Assembly (NCBI RefSeq): GCF_000186865.1
Contig: NW_008705587.1
Span: 209,304-273,303 of the forward strand
Direction: 5' to 3'
From: Aureococcus anophagefferens
Lineage: Eukaryota; Sar; Pelagophyceae; Pelagomonadales; Pelagomonadaceae
Length of the DNA stretch: 64,000 nucleotides
Both the position numbers and the translations under genes were made by a program. Position 1 is the stretch's first letter, and every line of letters begins with the position of its first letter. Under the pieces are notes generated by a model. The model was not told the DNA's origin. It saw only the letters and a list, made by a program, of their open reading frames with translations, and made no database searches. Of this stretch, positions 9,118 through 18,270 are shown in pieces.

Positions 9118-10233
9118 TTACGACCCGCCCTTGCGCTCGAAGTGCTCGTACTCGACGGAGAAGAGCCCCGCGACGAGGAGCGCGCGCTGCCGCTGGGACG
9201 CGCCCGCGGGGAACTCGACGAGGAAGCTGTCGAACTGGTTCAGGCAGCGGCAGAGCGTGTTGCAGCAGGACTCGTCGCCGCCGGCGGGCGCGAACGTCTT
9301 CTGGACGTGGCTCACGACGGCGCCGGACTCGTCGAGGACGTCGATGACGAGGTCGGGCCGGCAGCACGTCGCGCCGCAGCAGTTGTTGTGCTCGCCGCAG
9401 CAGCAGGAGTTGAACCGGAGCGTGAAGCCCGGCTCGGTCTCAGAGGTCACGCGCGCGAAGAAGGTGCACAGGCAGCAGCACGTCCACCACTTCTCGTCGA
9501 ACGACGACGTCCCCGCCGCGGGCTCGAAGGCCTCGACGACCTCGCCGACGACGCGGCCGCCCTCCTCGACGAGCGATAGGCGCAAGCGCAGACTCTCGGG
9601 CCGCGTCCGCACCAGGACGAGGCCGACGCACGCGCCCAGGACGCCGAAGACGAGCTCCGCGATGCCTCCCAGCGGCACGGCCACGAAGAAGGGCAGCGCG
9701 TACGTCACGACGCGCCCGAGGAACAGGCCGACGCCGGCGCACAAGCCGATCGTCGCCTTGATGCCCATGCGGAACGGCCGCGCGAGGCGGAAGCGCTCGA
9801 TTCCCGCGCCCTCGTCGGAGCCGTCGACGGACTCGAAGAAGTGCATGGTCAGGGCCCGGAAATTCAGACAGCCGCAGCAGGCGAGCGCCGCGCGCCAGCC
9901 GCACTTCGACTCCTCGTGCGCGACGAGCGCCGCCGGCAGCGCGAGCAGATCCTTGTTCGTCGGCCGCCAGCGCGCCGCGTCCGTCGGCGACGCCGCGACG
10001 GCGCGGCCCTCGGGCAGCGCGGAGACCTTGTACCTGTTCTTGGCCTCGTAGGGCAGACCGAGGCCCTGGGCGAAGGACTCGAGGAACTGCGTCTCCTGGC
10101 GCACAACGACGCCGCGCATCTTCTCCAGGTCGGCGGCGACGAGGTCGACGGCTACGGCGGCAGGAATGAGCGGCGACACCATGGTCGAGCCGAGCTCGAC
10201 GTCGCCGCTCGGCTGGTCGACGACCGCGATCAT
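9118..10233 (-). CDS. Phospholipid scramblase-like protein, paralogue 1
   Basis: From ATG 10233, 371 aa. Cys-rich patches (CCCLCTFF, CCCGEHNNCC, CCRPDLVIDVLD) and a C-terminus reading NQFDSFLVEFPAGASQRQ then ALLVAGLFSVEYEHFERK match the barrel/last-helix pattern of the scramblase/Tubby-like superfamily. Two hydrophobic stretches (about residues 190-240) could be membrane-associated. The frame is open upstream to 10395, but that part is repetitive and lacks character, so 10233 is preferred. It is followed on the same strand by another scramblase-like gene 236 bp upstream, suggesting tandem duplication and divergence. Confidence 0.65.
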   Translation of the reverse strand: MIAVVDQPSGDVELGSTMVSPLIPAAVAVDLVAADLEKMRGVVVRQETQFLESFAQGLGLPYEAKNRYKVSALPEGRAVAASPTDAARWRPTNKDLLALPAALVAHEESKCGWRAALACCGCLNFRALTMHFFESVDGSDEGAGIERFRLARPFRMGIKATIGLCAGVGLFLGRVVTYALPFFVAVPLGGIAELVFGVLGACVGLVLVRTRPESLRLRLSLVEEGGRVVGEVVEAFEPAAGTSSFDEKWWTCCCLCTFFARVTSETEPGFTLRFNSCCCGEHNNCCGATCCRPDLVIDVLDESGAVVSHVQKTFAPAGGDESCCNTLCRCLNQFDSFLVEFPAGASQRQRALLVAGLFSVEYEHFERKGGS

Positions 10234-10252
10234 CGTCAGCTCGGCGCGCTGC

Positions 10253-10325
10253 GTGAGGCGCAGTTCGAGCACTGCGCTGCGAGAGAGACGTGAGGCGCAG
10301 GTCGTGCACTGCGCTGCGAGAGAGC
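10253..10325. repeat. Short tandem repeat in the leader of the scramblase-like gene
   Basis: Two copies of a roughly 36-bp unit beginning GTGAGGCGCAG and ending CACTGCGCTGCGAGAGAG lie side by side; a degenerate third partial copy follows near 10350. The repeat is just upstream of the likely start codon at 10233. Confidence 0.75.
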
Positions 10326-10469
10326 AGCTCGACCTTATGCTCGCGCATCGCGTGAGGCGCGCGGCTGCGAGACGCGGGCCAGACTCAGACTGCAATATGA
10401 GTTCAAGTTTACATCAACGTCTCGGGAGGTGTCCGGATCCGGGTCACGCCCCTTAAAGCACCGCGCGCC

Positions 10470-11810
10470 CTAGTCGAGGTGGTGCTCCATCTTGTGGCGC
10501 ATGATGGGGAGGAGCTGGGCCCGGGGCGCGGCGAGGAGCGGCTCCGCGTCCGCCGCGGTCGGCGCGCCGCCGGCGGTCTCGGGCGCCGCGGGCGCGCCGC
10601 CGCCGTTCTCGTTGAGCGCGCAGCAGCAGTTGAGGGGCACGAGGGCGCCGGCGCAGAAGCAGAGGCAGAGCGTGCAGTAGATGACGTTGCCCTCGACGTG
10701 GCAGAGGCCCTGGTCGATCTCGAAGAACATGAAGTCGACGAGGAGACTCGTCGCGATGGCGTTCGCCTTGTCCATGGCGCTCACCGACGGGTCGAAGGTC
10801 ACCTCGAAGTTGTCGCTGTCCGTGCAGAGCGCCTTGCAGGCCTCGCCGCAGTCGCGCGGCGCGAGGTGGCGGATCGTCGCCACGGGCGCGTCGTCGCGCT
10901 TGACGACGAACGTCGAGTCGCAGCACATCTCGCTCCAGCCGCCGAAGCACGTCGGCCCCGTCATCTTCGTGTCGAGCTGGTCCTGGGCGTTCAGGATCTC
11001 CAGCGTGGGCACGAGGCAGCCGCCCAGCGGCGCCGGCTGGCGGATGAGGGAGAGCTTCGTCGCGGGGTTGATGTTGCCCGGCTCGCCCTGGACCAGGCCC
11101 TCGTGGACGATCATCTCCTCGGCGCAGAATTCGCCGAGGATGGGGCAGAAGAGGCACTGGCGCGGGCCGTTGCAGTTGCACTTCATGCCCTTGCGCTCCA
11201 GGGTGATGAGGGTCTCGTTCGTGTCGTGCGCGTTGATGTGGAGGAGCAGGTTGTTGTGCGGCTTGCAGCAGACGCGGTCGCAGCCGCCGCTCTGCTCCTT
11301 GGCGTTGAAGAGGAGGGTGTCGCGGCCGTGGGCGTCGGCGCCGCCGCCGAAGATGCGGTACTCGTTGGACTGCTCGCAGCAGCCGCCGGAGACGGCCTCG
11401 AAGCCGTGGATCTTCTGCTGGATCTTGACGCCCTGCGAGCTCTCGAGCATCTGGGCCATGCCGGCGATGCCGTGGAGCCGCGCGGGGCCCATGACCATCT
11501 TGATGGCGCTGTTCACGCCCGCGACGCCCGCCGACACGACGGCGGCGCCCGCGGCGCCGGCCGCCGCGACGCCGCCGACGAGCGCCGCGCCGACGGCGAC
11601 GGGCTGCGCGGCCATCATCGCGGGCTGCGCCGGCGGCACCTGCACCTGGAAGGCGCCGCCCTCGGGCAGGCCCGGGGGCACGACGACCGTGAACTGCGCG
11701 CCGCTCGGGGCCGCGACCATCATCTGCGCGCCGGCGGGCGTGCCCGGCGGCACCGCCACCATCATCACCTGGGGCACGTCGAACCCCTGCACCATCGCGG
11801 GGACCTCCAT
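10470..11810 (-). CDS. Phospholipid scramblase family protein, paralogue 2
   Basis: ATG at 11810, 446 aa. Residues 1-80 are Pro/Gly/Val-rich with repeated PPGTPAGAQMMV / PPGLPEGGAFQVQVP motifs, the type of proline-rich leader seen in PLSCR proteins and many stramenopile proteins. The rest follows the scramblase scheme: LFNAKEQSG..DRVCCKPHNNLLLHI, a Cys cluster (CNCNGPRQCLFCP), then a second half FVVKRDDAPVATIRHL..FEVTFDP and a hydrophobic Cys-rich C-terminal segment (VIYCTLCLCFCAGALVPLNC). Scramblases move phospholipids between leaflets; the Cys cluster could be palmitoylated. It is tandem with the gene at 9118-10233 and divergent from the DUF389 gene 195 bp away. Confidence 0.8.
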   Translation of the reverse strand: MEVPAMVQGFDVPQVMMVAVPPGTPAGAQMMVAAPSGAQFTVVVPPGLPEGGAFQVQVPPAQPAMMAAQPVAVGAALVGGVAAAGAAGAAVVSAGVAGVNSAIKMVMGPARLHGIAGMAQMLESSQGVKIQQKIHGFEAVSGGCCEQSNEYRIFGGGADAHGRDTLLFNAKEQSGGCDRVCCKPHNNLLLHINAHDTNETLITLERKGMKCNCNGPRQCLFCPILGEFCAEEMIVHEGLVQGEPGNINPATKLSLIRQPAPLGGCLVPTLEILNAQDQLDTKMTGPTCFGGWSEMCCDSTFVVKRDDAPVATIRHLAPRDCGEACKALCTDSDNFEVTFDPSVSAMDKANAIATSLLVDFMFFEIDQGLCHVEGNVIYCTLCLCFCAGALVPLNCCCALNENGGGAPAAPETAGGAPTAADAEPLLAAPRAQLLPIMRHKMEHHLD

Positions 11811-12005
11811 CTCGGGGTTGACCTACGCGTCATTTTTTTCGTTAGTTGCTTCGTGATTGGAAGACCGTCGCGACCGCGCGACGCCGGGCGCGACCTTCGC
11901 CATGACGCGAGCGGTTGTCGAAGAGCGTTGGAGAGTGCTTGACGTGATTGAGAGCTGGATTGATTGCTGGGCTGCCCCGCTTGAGGTCTGCAATTTGAGG
12001 GAACC

Positions 12006-13499
12006 ATGGCGATGAGGCGCGCTTTCATTCACGAGGTTCTTGTCATCCGCGGCGTCGCAATGCAGCGGCTCGTCAAGGCGACGGTGCCGGAGCGCTACGG
12101 CGACTCCACCGTCGAGGAGATCATGCTCCTGGACTGGGTGGGCCACGTCGACGAGAGCGCGGGGTCGCGCATCCTCGCGAAGCCGTGCGACGACGTCGCC
12201 GGCGACGAGTGCCGCACGCCGGAGATGCGCAAGACGGTGCGCGTCGGCGTGCGCATCCTGGCGTTCAAGGTGCGCGACATCCACCTCAGCGCGACCCTCA
12301 AGGCCCTGCGGCGCGTCGGCGTCGGCGAGCACTTTGGGGCCATCGACGTGCTGGACGTGCGGACGACGACGGAGCGCGCGACGGCCGCGCGGCGGTCGCG
12401 GCGCGGCCGCTGCTGCCCGAGCCTCGGCGACCGGCTGAGCACGCTCGAGATCCACGCGACCATCGAGGCGGGGAGCCACCTGACGGCGGACCACTGCTGC
12501 TGCGTCGTGCTCGCGTCGTTCATCGCGGCGATCGGTCTGCTGAGCGACGCGTCGTCCATCGTGCTGGCCGCCTTCTTCATCTCGCCGCTCATGACCATGC
12601 TGCTGGGGGCCACCTGGGGCGCCTGCGTCGGCGAGTGGCGCCTCGCGCGGCGGGCGCTGCGGAACATGGCGCTCGACGCGTGCATCTGCGTCGCCGTGGG
12701 AGGGCTCGTCGGCGCGGCCATCGGCCTGCTCCTGCCCCACAGCGTCGGGGGCCTGACGGCGCCCATGCACGCGGGCGCCCACGGCAAGGCCTGGGGGTCC
12801 ATCACCGTCAACTCGGGCGAGATCCTGAGCCGGGGCCCGCCCGTGTCGAACCTCGTGCTCTCGGCGTTCGTCGCGACTTTTTCCGGAGTCGCGCTCGCGC
12901 TGGGCTACTCGGGGGGCATCTCGTCGGCCCTCGCGGGCGTCGCCGTGTCGACGGCGCTGCTGCCGCCCCTCGTGAACGCGGGCCTCATGACGGCGCTGTC
13001 CGTCGCGTATCCGACGGCGCGGTCGCAGCGCGGCGACACGCTGCTCTTGATCGCGTACAACTCGCTGGCCATCTACGTCGTCAACGTCTGCCTCGTCTGC
13101 GGCCTGAGCTACGTCACGCTCAAGTTCAAGCGCGTCGGCGGCCGGTCGCTGTCGGGCATCCGCCAGGTCTTCGCGCCGACGCCGCGGTCGTCCGCGCACG
13201 CGTGGCACGACTCGAACGTCGACCACCGCCACACGTGGCCCGACGACTCCAACGAGTCCAAGTCCTTCTGCGCCTTGGACGAGACGCTGTCGCCCCGGGA
13301 CCGCCTCGACTCGCTCCCCGACGCCATGCACCTGAGCCTCCCGGCGGCGAAGCCGCGCGCGCGGACGCTCGACGGCGACGCCGGCCTCGCGGTGCCCCTC
13401 CTCGCGGCCGCGGAGTCGCCGGCGCGGCCCGAGGCGCCCGGCCAGCGAGCCGTGCCCCTCCTCGCCGAGGCCCCAAAGCTCCCCGACGACCTCGTCTGA
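12006..13499 (+). CDS. DUF389 family multi-pass membrane protein
   Basis: ATG 12006 (aaccATGgc), 497 aa. The N-terminal 150 residues are soluble and contain a region (TVRVGVRILAFKVRDIH) like the regulatory first part of DUF389 proteins. From residue about 162 the hallmark appears: ..VVLASFIAAIGLLSDAS followed by IVLAAFFISPLM, then further helices with SGEILSRGPP and a GYSGGISSALAGVAVSTALL..PPLVNAG pattern, which is the family signature. About six helices in total. The tail (380-497) is polar and low-complexity. The family is best known from bacteria and archaea and has no firmly assigned substrate. The gene ends 21 bp from the convergent next gene. Confidence 0.85.
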   Translation: MAMRRAFIHEVLVIRGVAMQRLVKATVPERYGDSTVEEIMLLDWVGHVDESAGSRILAKPCDDVAGDECRTPEMRKTVRVGVRILAFKVRDIHLSATLKALRRVGVGEHFGAIDVLDVRTTTERATAARRSRRGRCCPSLGDRLSTLEIHATIEAGSHLTADHCCCVVLASFIAAIGLLSDASSIVLAAFFISPLMTMLLGATWGACVGEWRLARRALRNMALDACICVAVGGLVGAAIGLLLPHSVGGLTAPMHAGAHGKAWGSITVNSGEILSRGPPVSNLVLSAFVATFSGVALALGYSGGISSALAGVAVSTALLPPLVNAGLMTALSVAYPTARSQRGDTLLLIAYNSLAIYVVNVCLVCGLSYVTLKFKRVGGRSLSGIRQVFAPTPRSSAHAWHDSNVDHRHTWPDDSNESKSFCALDETLSPRDRLDSLPDAMHLSLPAAKPRARTLDGDAGLAVPLLAAAESPARPEAPGQRAVPLLAEAPKLPDDLV

Positions 13500-13520
13500 T
13501 AAAACCGAGCCCGTCCATCC

Positions 13521-14315
13521 TTATAGGATCGGGCAGAGCGCGTCGACCTCGCCCATGTAGAGGCGGTCCAGGAAGGGCGGCGTCTCGTCGAGCTCGCCGT
13601 CGACGTTCGTCCGCGCGCGGTCCGTCGCCGCCACGGCGCCGTGCGGCGCCGCGCCGGCGACCTTGCCCGCAGCCGCGGCCGCGCGGCGCAGGCTCCGGTC
13701 GGACCAGGCCGGGTCGAGCTCGAGGAGGAGGGCGTCGTCCTCGCCCACGACGCAGAGGACATGCGAGGCGCGGACGACGTCGCAGAAGGCGTCGACGAAG
13801 CCCTCCGGTGCCTCGAACACCGCGGCGGCGTCCGCGGTCCACCTCAGCACGACGTCGGACTGGGCCTGGTCCCGCAGGAGCCGCGCGAGGCCCGCGACGA
13901 CGCCGTTCGCGCCGGGCGCGTGGCGCCAGGCCCGGCCGAAGGCCCCGAGCGCGTCGGCGGCGCCGCGGACGCGCGCCCACGCGCACGGCGGCTCCGCGGC
14001 CGCCGCCGGCAGCGCGGACGCCTTGGCGAGGAAGTTCCGGCGCCGCGCGTCGAGGGCGGCGGCGTGCGCCGCCGCGCGCGCCGCGTCCTTGAGCGCGAGG
14101 TAGCGCGCGCGCAGCTCCGGCGACGCCGCCGCGGCGCGGAGGCCGCAGGACCGCTCGAGCGGCGTCTCCGGCGCCATGTTTATCGTTGTGGCGGGTGCGG
14201 ATGGATCGCTCGACTGGATGAATTCTATTAAAGCGGCGGCTTCGGCGTCGTTATTTCTAAAGAAGTTGCCGCAGGCGGCCAGCCAGGCGCGCTCGGCGTC
14301 GTTGGCGGGCTCCAT
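13521..14315 (-). CDS. Unknown Ala-rich protein, 264 aa
   Basis: The start at 14315 (MEPANDAERAW) is chosen over upstream in-frame codons because the sequence before it is AT-richer and lacks coding bias. The protein is helical and alanine-rich: residues 70-120 look like a helical hairpin (LRARYLALKDAARAAAHAAA), and 120-230 include FVDAFCDVVRASHVLCVVGEDDALLLELDP, an alternating hydrophobic pattern suggesting a beta-alpha fold. No family recognised and no signal peptide. Between its start and the NOP14 stop (14497) lies about 180 bp, the likely promoter. Confidence 0.6.
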   Translation of the reverse strand: MEPANDAERAWLAACGNFFRNNDAEAAALIEFIQSSDPSAPATTINMAPETPLERSCGLRAAAASPELRARYLALKDAARAAAHAAALDARRRNFLAKASALPAAAAEPPCAWARVRGAADALGAFGRAWRHAPGANGVVAGLARLLRDQAQSDVVLRWTADAAAVFEAPEGFVDAFCDVVRASHVLCVVGEDDALLLELDPAWSDRSLRRAAAAAGKVAGAAPHGAVAATDRARTNVDGELDETPPFLDRLYMGEVDALCPIL

Positions 14316-14496
14316 CGTCTTGGCTGCTCGTTGTTGGCGCGTCGGGTCGCTGCCCCACGACGTTTGCAAGTCGATTGTTTTTGTGGTTTTTGGCGACATC
14401 AACATTTTGTTGCACCTCGTTAATGCGAGGGCACTGGGGAAACTTCTGGGGAAACTTCGGGGGAACGTCGCCGAAATCACGAAAACAACGGAGCCC

Positions 14497-16812
14497 TTAC
14501 TGCCACCCGCGCTGCGCCTGCGTCTGCAGCCACGCGTAGTTCTTCTGGCGGTCCGTCGTCTTGGCGTCCTTCGCGGCCCGCGTCGTCCGCGCGGCCTCGT
14601 CCGCGAGGAACGCGGCGTCCTTGCGGAGCTCGCGGAGCGCGCCCTTGTGCTCCTTCTTCATCTCCTTCTTGAGCTTCTTGAGCTCGGCCTTGGGCGTCTT
14701 GTCGAGGTGCGCGTCCTTGCGGACGACGAGCCGCCGCTCGAGGCGCGGCTCGAGCGTCGGCGCGACGTCCGGCGCGGCCGCGCGCTCCGCGCGCGCGGCG
14801 GCCTCGGCCTCGCGGTGGTCGAGCGCGCGGCGCCGCGCGGCGTCGAGGGCCGCGGCCGCGTCGTCGACGGCCTGGACGAGGCCCGCGTGGGCCTTGCGCT
14901 TTTTGAGGGCCTTGCGGAGCGCCTTGAGCCCTCTTCGCAGCGGCCGCGCGAGGTCCGGCGCCGCGGCGCGATTCGCGTCGCAGACCGTGAAGGCGACGGC
15001 CTCGGCCGCGAGCGACGCGAGGGCGCCGACGAGGGCCGCGCCGAAGGCCGCGTCGGTCGCCGCCGCCGCGCCGCGGAGCGCGAGGCGCGGCGGCGCCGCG
15101 GCGTCGTCGCGCGGCGTCCACGCGGCCGCGGCCTTGACGATGGCCGCGGCGGCTTTAGGCGCGACGGCGCCCGGGAGGAGCGGCGGCTCGTCGCCCGCGA
15201 GGGCCTGGATCGCCGACGCGACGAAGGCGAAGAGCTCGGGCACCCAGGCCGTGCGGCCGCGCGCGTTGAGGCCCGCGTACTCGAGGCACGCGGCCGCGGC
15301 GAGGCACCCCGCGGCGACGGCGCCCGCGTCGCCGCGGCCGCCCGCGCCCAGAGCCTTGGCCAGCGCGAGCGTCGCGAGGTGCGCGACGCGGCCCGCGTCG
15401 TCGTCCGCGGAGCAGAGCACCGCGTCGTAGCGCGCGAGCGCCTTGAGCGCGAGGACCGCGCCCGGCGACGGCGCGCCGCCGCCGGCCTCGAGCGCCGGCG
15501 CGAGCAGCGCCCGCTCGACGAGCGCGGCGGCCGCCGCGGGGTCGAGGTCCTCGAGCACGCTGCCGAGGCACGACGCGTACGCGGCGACGGCGCCCGCGGC
15601 GTCGTCGCCGCGCCAGAGGCCGTCGCCCGCGGCGACCGCCGCGGCGACGACGGCCTCGCAGAAACGCTCGTAGCTCGGCAGATTCGCGCGCGCGAGTCGC
15701 GGCGTGAAGCCGGCGACGAGCCGCTCGAGCACGAGCGCGACGTCGCCGCCCCGCGCCGCGTGGGCGTCGACGAGGGCCTCGAGCTCCGCCGCCGTCTGGG
15801 GCAGCGCGTCGAAGACGTAGGGCACGTCCGACGCCTCCTCCTCCTCCGCCTCCTCCGGTTCCTCCGCGTCCTCCTCCTCGTCCTCGTAGCCCTCGGGCTT
15901 CGTCATGCCGTACCAGGGGTCGCTCTTGTCGCGGGCCCAGGGGTCGTCGACGCGGCGGCGCTTCGCGGGCCCGACGTCGCGGCCCTCGAGGCGCTGCGTC
16001 CGCAGGCTCTCGAGGCGCCGCAGGTCCTCGAGCCGCGCGCGCGCGCGCTCCTCGGGCGACACGGACGGGTTCGACGCCTGCACGCGCTTCTCGAAGGCCA
16101 TGGACCGGAGCTCGACCTCGTAGTCGTCCTCGTCGAGCTCGCGCTTGTCCTTGTCGCGGAAGTCGAGCAGTTTCGCGAGGTCGCCGAAGCCCTCGTCCAT
16201 CTTCTCGAGGTCCGCGGCGAGGCGCTGGCCCCAGGCCTTGCGCTCCTCGCGCTCCTGCTTCGTCTTGTCGATCATGTCGCCGATGAAGTCCTTGGTCCGC
16301 GCCCGCGCGTCCTCGGTGCCGTCGCCGAAGTGCGCCGCCTGCTCCGCGCGCCGGTCCGCGGGCCCCGCCTCGTCGCCGTCGAAGAAGAACGTCTCGGACG
16401 CGCGGATGGCGCCCTCGCTCAGGGGCACGCCGCCGTGCGTGAGGTCGCCGAAGCCGCCGCCGTCGTCGAGCGCGTAGGCGCCCCGCCGCGCGCGCGCGCC
16501 GCCGCGGCTCCGCGCCGCGCGCTCGCGCTGGAACCGGAGCAGCATCTTGTCGTCCTCGTCCAGGCCCGGCTCGCCCTCGCCGATGCGCTTGTCGTCGAAC
16601 TCGTTCTCGCGCCGCTCGCGCGCGAGCTCGCCGAGCAGGCCCGCCTTGCGCCGCTCGTCGCCCTTGGCCCGCGACCGCCCGACGTCGCGCACGGCGCCCT
16701 TGACGCGGTGGTTCAGCACCACGGGCCGCTTCCGCTTGTTGCCCACGGTCTCGAAGGGGTTCGACGCCTTCGACTTGCCGCCGTTGCCGCGGCCCTTCTT
16801 GCCGCCGGCCAT
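14497..16812 (-). CDS. NOP14: NOP14, small-subunit processome protein
   Basis: ATG 16812, 771 aa. The N-terminus has the NOP14 signature: NPFETVGNKRKRPVVLNHRV, then GRSRAKGDERRKAGLLGELA, RENEFDDKRIGEGEPGLDED and DKMLLRFQRER. An acidic linker (EDEEEDAEEPEEAEEEE, about 300-320) precedes a helical HEAT-like region, and the basic C-terminus (KKLKKEMKKEHKGALRELRKD) is also typical. NOP14 works in the nucleolus with the U3 snoRNP in 18S rRNA maturation. The length is close to the usual 800-860 aa. No intron is needed. Confidence 0.92.
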   Translation of the reverse strand: MAGGKKGRGNGGKSKASNPFETVGNKRKRPVVLNHRVKGAVRDVGRSRAKGDERRKAGLLGELARERRENEFDDKRIGEGEPGLDEDDKMLLRFQRERAARSRGGARARRGAYALDDGGGFGDLTHGGVPLSEGAIRASETFFFDGDEAGPADRRAEQAAHFGDGTEDARARTKDFIGDMIDKTKQEREERKAWGQRLAADLEKMDEGFGDLAKLLDFRDKDKRELDEDDYEVELRSMAFEKRVQASNPSVSPEERARARLEDLRRLESLRTQRLEGRDVGPAKRRRVDDPWARDKSDPWYGMTKPEGYEDEEEDAEEPEEAEEEEASDVPYVFDALPQTAAELEALVDAHAARGGDVALVLERLVAGFTPRLARANLPSYERFCEAVVAAAVAAGDGLWRGDDAAGAVAAYASCLGSVLEDLDPAAAAALVERALLAPALEAGGGAPSPGAVLALKALARYDAVLCSADDDAGRVAHLATLALAKALGAGGRGDAGAVAAGCLAAAACLEYAGLNARGRTAWVPELFAFVASAIQALAGDEPPLLPGAVAPKAAAAIVKAAAAWTPRDDAAAPPRLALRGAAAATDAAFGAALVGALASLAAEAVAFTVCDANRAAAPDLARPLRRGLKALRKALKKRKAHAGLVQAVDDAAAALDAARRRALDHREAEAAARAERAAAPDVAPTLEPRLERRLVVRKDAHLDKTPKAELKKLKKEMKKEHKGALRELRKDAAFLADEAARTTRAAKDAKTTDRQKNYAWLQTQAQRGWQ

Positions 16813-17047
16813 CCTGCTGCGCGACGACGCTGCGGAGAGGCGCAGCCGAGCGGATCGCCAGCCCGAGCGGCGTGCGCCTCACCACAGGCTTCACCATACC
16901 TCGCCAGACGGCAACATGGCCCGATTCCCCTCGCGCAGAGCCCCACTCTGCGGGGAGCACATCGGACGGGGCTTAGGGCGTAGGACACAACAGGGAAACG
17001 GGGCGGCGCGAGGCCGCGGACTTCCGGCCGCGCGCGGCGAGCGCCCC

Positions 17048-18076
17048 TCAGCCCGCGATGGACCGAAGGGCGAGGAGCGCGTGGGAGACCTCGAGCGCGT
17101 CGGGCTTCCCGACGGTGCGCCGGAGCATCTTCGAGAAGTGGCCGTTGGCGTGCGTGCGGACCTGGGTCACGGTCTTGGTCGGGATGAGCTCCTTGATGAG
17201 CTTCCACTTCTTGCCGAAGCGCTCGAGGCCGTCGAGGAAGAGCTCGTGCTCGCGCGCGGTCCAGCGCTCGCGCGTGCGCTTCGCCTTGGGCTCCGCGGAA
17301 CCGCCGCCCTCGGCGCTCCGGGGCCGCTTCGCGCCGCGCGCGGCGCCCGCGGCCGAGCCGTCGTCGGACGCGGGCGACGGCGGCCGGCCGGACTCGCGCG
17401 CGAGCGCCGCCGTCCAGGGCGCGAGGCGCAGGGCCGTCGCGGGCGCGAGGACGAGGACCGGCGGCGGCGCGAGGAGGGCCGGCGGCGGCGCGAGGAGGGC
17501 CGGCGCCGGCGGCGCGGCGGCCGCGGCGGCCGCGCGCGGTTCCGGCGCGGCGGCCGCGGACGGCAGGGCGACCCAGTCGCCGGCGGGCGTCTGGCCCCAG
17601 GGCACGACGTCGCCGCGCGTCGGGCCGGGGCCCCAGGGGTAGGGGTAGCCGCCCGCGGCGCCGGGGCCGCGCGCGTGCGACCGCTCGATGGCCGCGTACC
17701 AGCGCGGCGCGCGCGGTCCGGGCGTCCGGGCGGCGGCGGCGGCGGCCGCGGGCGCGGCGGCGTTCGCGGGCGGCGCCGCCGCGGCGGCGGCGGCCCGCGC
17801 CCGGCGCGCCGGGGACCCCGCGGGCGCGGCGGCGCGCGCCGCGGCCGGCTCGGGCGCGCCGGCGGCGACCGCGGCCTCGAGCCGGGCCTCGAGGTCCGGC
17901 GACGGCTCGGGCCGCGGGCTCCCGCGCGACGGCGGCGCCTCGCCGGACGGGAGCACGCCCTCGCGCGACGCGGGGACCTGCGCGGCGCGGGTTTCGGCGC
18001 GCGGGGACCCGGGGCTGCGGGGAGGGGCCGGGGCGGGGCTGCGGCGACGCGCCTTCGTATGGAGGATGTCGGGCAT
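17048..18076 (-). CDS. Single-repeat MYB (SHAQKYF-related) transcription factor
   Basis: ATG 18076, 342 aa. The first 260 residues are low-complexity Ala/Pro/Arg, including a tandem LLAPPPALLAPPPVL block (21-bp DNA repeat near 17460-17505). Residues about 269-318 form one MYB/SANT repeat: RERWTAREHELFLDGLERFG, KKWKLIKELI, PTKTVTQVRTHANGHFSKM. The T-V-T-Q-V-R-T-H segment is that of the plant/algal SHAQKYF class, but the name-giving motif is altered (THANGHF). Probably a nuclear DNA-binding regulator; targets cannot be read from the sequence. Confidence 0.83.
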   Translation of the reverse strand: MPDILHTKARRRSPAPAPPRSPGSPRAETRAAQVPASREGVLPSGEAPPSRGSPRPEPSPDLEARLEAAVAAGAPEPAAARAAAPAGSPARRARAAAAAAAPPANAAAPAAAAAAARTPGPRAPRWYAAIERSHARGPGAAGGYPYPWGPGPTRGDVVPWGQTPAGDWVALPSAAAAPEPRAAAAAAAPPAPALLAPPPALLAPPPVLVLAPATALRLAPWTAALARESGRPPSPASDDGSAAGAARGAKRPRSAEGGGSAEPKAKRTRERWTAREHELFLDGLERFGKKWKLIKELIPTKTVTQVRTHANGHFSKMLRRTVGKPDALEVSHALLALRSIAG

Positions 18077-18270
18077 GGCTTCCGGGGGCTGCGCGGCGGC
18101 GGCGGGCGGGTTTTCGGGGGTCGCGGTACCGAGGCTCGGCGCGGGTCGTGGTCCCCTTTTGTTCGAATACTCCGGGGCTGCAGGGTGGACACAGATCTGT
18201 TCGCCGCGCGCTGCAGCATTTGCGGCATGGTTTTGGGTGAATCTTGATTTAGGCTCTGCCCCGCTTGACG

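Noticed and set aside
8505..10051. Three overlapping plus-strand Met/Cys/Tyr-rich frames
   Set aside because: They are translations of an 11-bp minisatellite, open in every frame because of unit composition, and continue as antisense shadows of the scramblase-like gene.
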